Shown one piece after another: positions 56,489 through 64,000 of a stretch of DNA of 64,000 nt. The DNA lies in assembly GCF_027942865.1 (NCBI RefSeq), contig NC_134520.1:4834501-4898500 (forward strand). Direction: 5' to 3'. Both the position numbers and the translations under genes were made by a program. Below the pieces are notes generated by a model. It searched no databases and was not told where the DNA came from. It worked only from the letters and a program-made list of their open reading frames with translations. Positions within the stretch are counted from its first letter, which is position 1, and the number at the start of each line of letters is the position of its first letter. The stretch is from Odontesthes bonariensis (lineage: Eukaryota; Chordata; Actinopteri; Atheriniformes; Atherinopsidae).

Positions 56489-56658
56489 TTTTCACACCTC
56501 GCTCCCAAAAAACATCAACTTCCCCCTCACTGACGCAGTTTGATGCAACGAGCTGGTGAAGTTATGTAGTAGGTGTCATTGCAGCGGTTTGGTGTTTTCG
56601 TGGGAATTTCATCTTGTCTGGGGAGAGGTCTGAGGTGAATGTTTTGCAGGGGATTGAT
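56489..56658 (+). repeat. Duplicated segment in cyfip1 intron 1, copy B
   Basis: Partner of 55041-55206, in the same orientation with similar spacing between shared blocks. It has small insertions and deletions (for example GTGGGAATTTCATCTTGTCTGG against GTGTTGCCACGTCTGG). Confidence 0.75.
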
Positions 56659-58566
56659 AGGTTACGTACTTGAAACCAGTTTAAGCTCCTTACTGTGTAA
56701 TTATGCAGGAAGCCCTGCAGACACATGGTGTGCTGCTTCAGCGGTGGTTATTGCAGACTAAATGAACACTTCTTTGATTTGTTCCTTCTCTGCCTCATAT
56801 GGGGGGGACGCTTCTAGAAGGAACTGTGCACTAAGGCAAAACCACAAAGTTTCCTTTTTTTTTTAAAGAATAAAGGGCACTGTTTCTCCCTACACTTAAA
56901 AATGATTAACAGTTTTACAAGTTGTTGTACTTTCTACTTTGTTTGTTTTTCGCCAGTATTTCCAGGGGAGCAGTGTCCAAGCAAAAAGGGTATTTTTAAT
57001 TAAAAAAAAATGTTTTTTTTTGTACGTGGTACTCTTGCTACATGTTCAGAATGTGCATCACATGCTCTCAGTCCCTGAGGTTCGTAGTTCCCTGTTTTGA
57101 TGACTGATTTATAGTCGACACTGCTTACTTAAACTGTCTGCACTTCGGGTTGACATACTAAAAAAAAGACGTCTGACTAAATCTTTGCTGAGGCAAGTTT
57201 GGAACCCTGCTTTACATTTCTCTCCCCATCTGACTTCCTTCTTTGTTTTGGGAACTGTATTTTGCAACCTACCTCATCTATTTTTAAGTTTTTGGTATTA
57301 CGATGCCTTCAGCAGGCTTTCGCTTACTGATGAATTTAGCCTATGCTTACAGTGTAGAATGATCACATTTATTATATATAAAAGTGAGTTATCCCTCACT
57401 TTTTATTAGTGAGGGATAAAAAACATATATATATATATAAAAAAAGGTATCACAATGTTTAATTCCTGTCAAGAAACCTGAACTCTGTAATGTCAACAAT
57501 GCAAGAAAGGCCTAAAAATAGCACACTAACCTGCATTAATGTGTCAAAATATCTTTTTTATTTATTTATTTTTTTTAACCTCCCTGGCAGCTGAAAAAAC
57601 GAATGTTTCTACTTGTGTCAGTGTTACAAATATTTTGATGGCAGCAAAGTTTTTCGCCAAAATGAAATGATGATTCGTGTCGTGGAGTCTGACCAACTGT
57701 GCGTCAGAGGGGTGGTTAACAGACTTCAGGCAGCTGTTCGGATCTTCTGGTCTTTACACCCTGCGTCATACTTCCCTCGCTTCTGCAGAGCAGGATGCCG
57801 GTGACCCCCGCCGACCCCCGATCCTGTGAACGCACCGACCGCACGGCTTTTGTGTTGCCAGTTTGTGGGATTGTTGGGCTCACTGTCCGTTCTGATTGCA
57901 GCAGGGTTTTTTGATTGTTCACTGTCAGTGATGTCTGGCAGTCAGCAGCACTGTGAGAACGCTAACCAAAGCATGTCACACACTTGGTGTTAAAGTGCCA
58001 GTCTGTTTACATCTAGCTTTAATTTAGCTGACTGCATGCAGAATACAAAACAAAGAATGGTTTCTAATTGTTTTTTTTGTTTGTTTTTCTACAAAAAACT
58101 GACAGTGACTGATCATGCTATCATAGGCAGTATGTGTTGGATCTAATTGAGTAGGTCTTTTTTTTTTTTTTTGTAACCAACACACATGCTTGTACATGAA
58201 ATGAGTGCAGACATATACTCAGGTATGTTGTTATACAACTGTGACCACGTAAAGGTGGAGTATGCAAGGTGAAATGTGGCAAGATGTGGAGCGACCACAA
58301 GTAAATGCCAGAGAGATGAGGTCATGATTCAGCTCTGACCTTGTTGGCTGATACTGAGGCTGAGTGGACAGGAAGCATTGTGAGCTTTGAACAAAGACGA
58401 ACCAAACACCACGTGAGGCACCTTCTGAGGAATTTTTAAGACCCAAAGTTGCTCTGTGTACGGTTATATCCGCCTCATGTGTTGAGGGTTTTCATTATGA
58501 AGTTCTCTTTGGTTCTACCAACCAGCTGCTTGTCTTTACTGCTGTTGTTTGAGGCTGAGTCCCTCA

Positions 58567-59246
58567 GGCTACGTGCCCACGACAACGCTCTGAAGCATAA
58601 ACGCAGATGTCCGTTTTTTTCCTCCACAATTTATCTGCGTTCTCACGAGCGTCTTGGGGTGGATATCTGTCTACCCATGGGAACAGGGAAAACGTATAAA
58701 ACTCGCAGTTTGCCGATGTAGTATGCACGCCCCGGACGTAGGTGGCAGTAGCAACAATACCTTTGGTATTGTTATATGAGTTATATTGTTATATATTAAT
58801 AAATATGAGAAATTTCTGTTTTGTGGCTACTTCCTCCGCGTCAGTTGGAAGAAAATGGCGAAGCGCGGCGGCAACAACAGTACGCCTTCAAACTTTGTTT
58901 GGACAGATGATGAGGTCCAGTTGCTACTGAACACGACACTGAACTACAAAGCCAGGAAGGCAGTGGATAATGTGGATTGGGAGAGTGTCCAAAATAAATA
59001 TAGTGAGATATGTGAGTCGTTAATGAAGAACTACCCACTTAACGTGTGCAAAAAACGCACTTCTGCGTTTTGAACTGTTCCTACGGTGACGAGAGGTTGG
59101 ATCGTTTTCAAGATCTCCACTCTGGAGGGCGTTTGCGTTTTCTCCGTTTTGAACTCCTAAAAACGCCGTCGCCGTGTGCAAGATAGGCACATCTGTCGAA
59201 ATGTTCTGCGTTTATCTGTCGTTACCGTTGTCGTGGGCACGTAGCC
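58567..59246 (+). mobile_element. Inverted-repeat DNA element, Harbinger-like, with TCA target duplication
   Basis: A 680-base unit with termini GGCTACGTGCCCACGACAAC and its exact inverted copy at the right end (to 59246), flanked by TCA on both sides (58564-58566, 59247-59249). Further imperfect inverted similarity (AAACGCAGATG and ATCTGCG-like parts) continues inward. It encodes a small SANT/Myb-like ORF. A 3-bp duplication plus a SANT-like protein fit the PIF/Harbinger superfamily, but the transposase is absent, so it would need enzyme from another copy. It lies in cyfip1 intron 1. Confidence 0.85.
58855..59073 (+). CDS. Small SANT/Myb-like ORF inside a DNA element
   Basis: An open frame of 72 codons starts MAKRGGNN and contains FVWTDDEVQLLLNTTLNYKA and VDWESVQNKYSEICESL. 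The W-T-x-x-E/D-x-x-x-LL spacing and second-helix WES...KY pattern are those of the N-terminal SANT/Myb-like (trihelix) domain found in Harbinger-associated proteins and many uncharacterised fish proteins. It stops where the element's right subterminal repeat begins (KKRTSAF from the repeat), so the protein is C-terminally truncated relative to longer relatives. DNA binding is inferred. A frame-disrupted relative sits at about 52110-52191. Whether it is expressed is unknown. Confidence 0.6.
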   Translation: MAKRGGNNSTPSNFVWTDDEVQLLLNTTLNYKARKAVDNVDWESVQNKYSEICESLMKNYPLNVCKKRTSAF

Positions 59247-59546
59247 TCAGATACATTCATACGCCCTTCTTAGGAGGAATTATAATAACTTGCTGATCCT
59301 ATCGTGTATTGATTGGTTCTACAGTTTTGGAATTTGTTCACACAGAACTGATGCCATGCTCATCAGCTTGAGTTGTACTGCTTTGCTCTAATTGGGAAAT
59401 CTCGGCATACTAAACCTTCAATGGGATAAAACCAACATGCATAACAGCTGCATATCAGGAGCGTGATAGTTACGTTTGAACTAAAACAAAAAGACGATGT
59501 AATTCAGCGTGCAAATAAAGGTTATTAATAAGGTCATGCTTATTAA

Positions 59547-64000
<4,454 letters not shown>

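Overview
This is nuclear DNA from a ray-finned fish, most likely a percomorph teleost. Exons are split by introns from about 0.1 kb to several kb. The repeats are the usual fish set: Tc1-like DNA transposons, a Rex3/RTE-type 3' end with a GATG tail, L1- and L2-type LINE ends, tRNA-derived SINEs with target-site duplications, and short inverted-repeat elements. There are no operons, CRISPR arrays or phage genes. Species is an inference; the intron/exon structure and repeats are read directly.

Four protein-coding genes account for essentially all convincing coding sequence. (1) slc9a7 (Na+/H+ exchanger 7, organellar NHE), plus strand, 16 coding exons from 1524 to 24651, complete at 696 aa. (2) chst7 (GlcNAc/chondroitin 6-O-sulfotransferase), minus strand, single coding exon 31874-33187. 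(3) tubgcp5 (gamma-tubulin complex protein 5), plus strand, 23 coding exons from 33906 to 47365, complete at 1006 aa. (4) cyfip1 (WAVE-complex/FMRP-interacting protein), plus strand, a probable non-coding first exon ending at 53768 and the first nine coding exons from 59643 to 63223; it runs off the right edge. Exon joins were checked by frame and by conserved protein sequence recalled from the mammalian orthologues.

Layout: 1-1523 is upstream of slc9a7. 1524-24651 is slc9a7, with a Tc1-like relic carrying a Rex3-type insertion in intron 1 and a SINE in intron 12. 24652-31873 is its 3' UTR and intergenic DNA with two perfect short hairpins. 31874-33905 holds chst7 and a short divergent promoter region shared with tubgcp5. 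33906-47365 is tubgcp5, whose introns hold a large TTAA-flanked foldback element, a second Tc1 relic with an L1 insertion, two smaller inverted-repeat elements, an antisense L2 end and a SINE. 47366-53380 is intergenic and dominated by a 3-kb L2-type LINE with another element nested in it. 53380-64000 is the cyfip1 promoter, a long first intron and the 5' part of its coding region.

The genes are not a pathway. They are two neighbour pairs (slc9a7-chst7 and tubgcp5-cyfip1) that sit on different human chromosomes (X and 15) but adjoin here. The most notable molecular feature is that slc9a7 has three introns with U12-type (minor spliceosome) signals, including one AT-AC intron of only 165 bases. 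I found no sign of a wholly new biological system. The best leads are the minor introns, a SANT/Myb-like protein fragment present in two different inverted-repeat elements, several near-perfect hairpins, a duplicated segment in cyfip1 intron 1 and one exon-like segment that no gene here explains.
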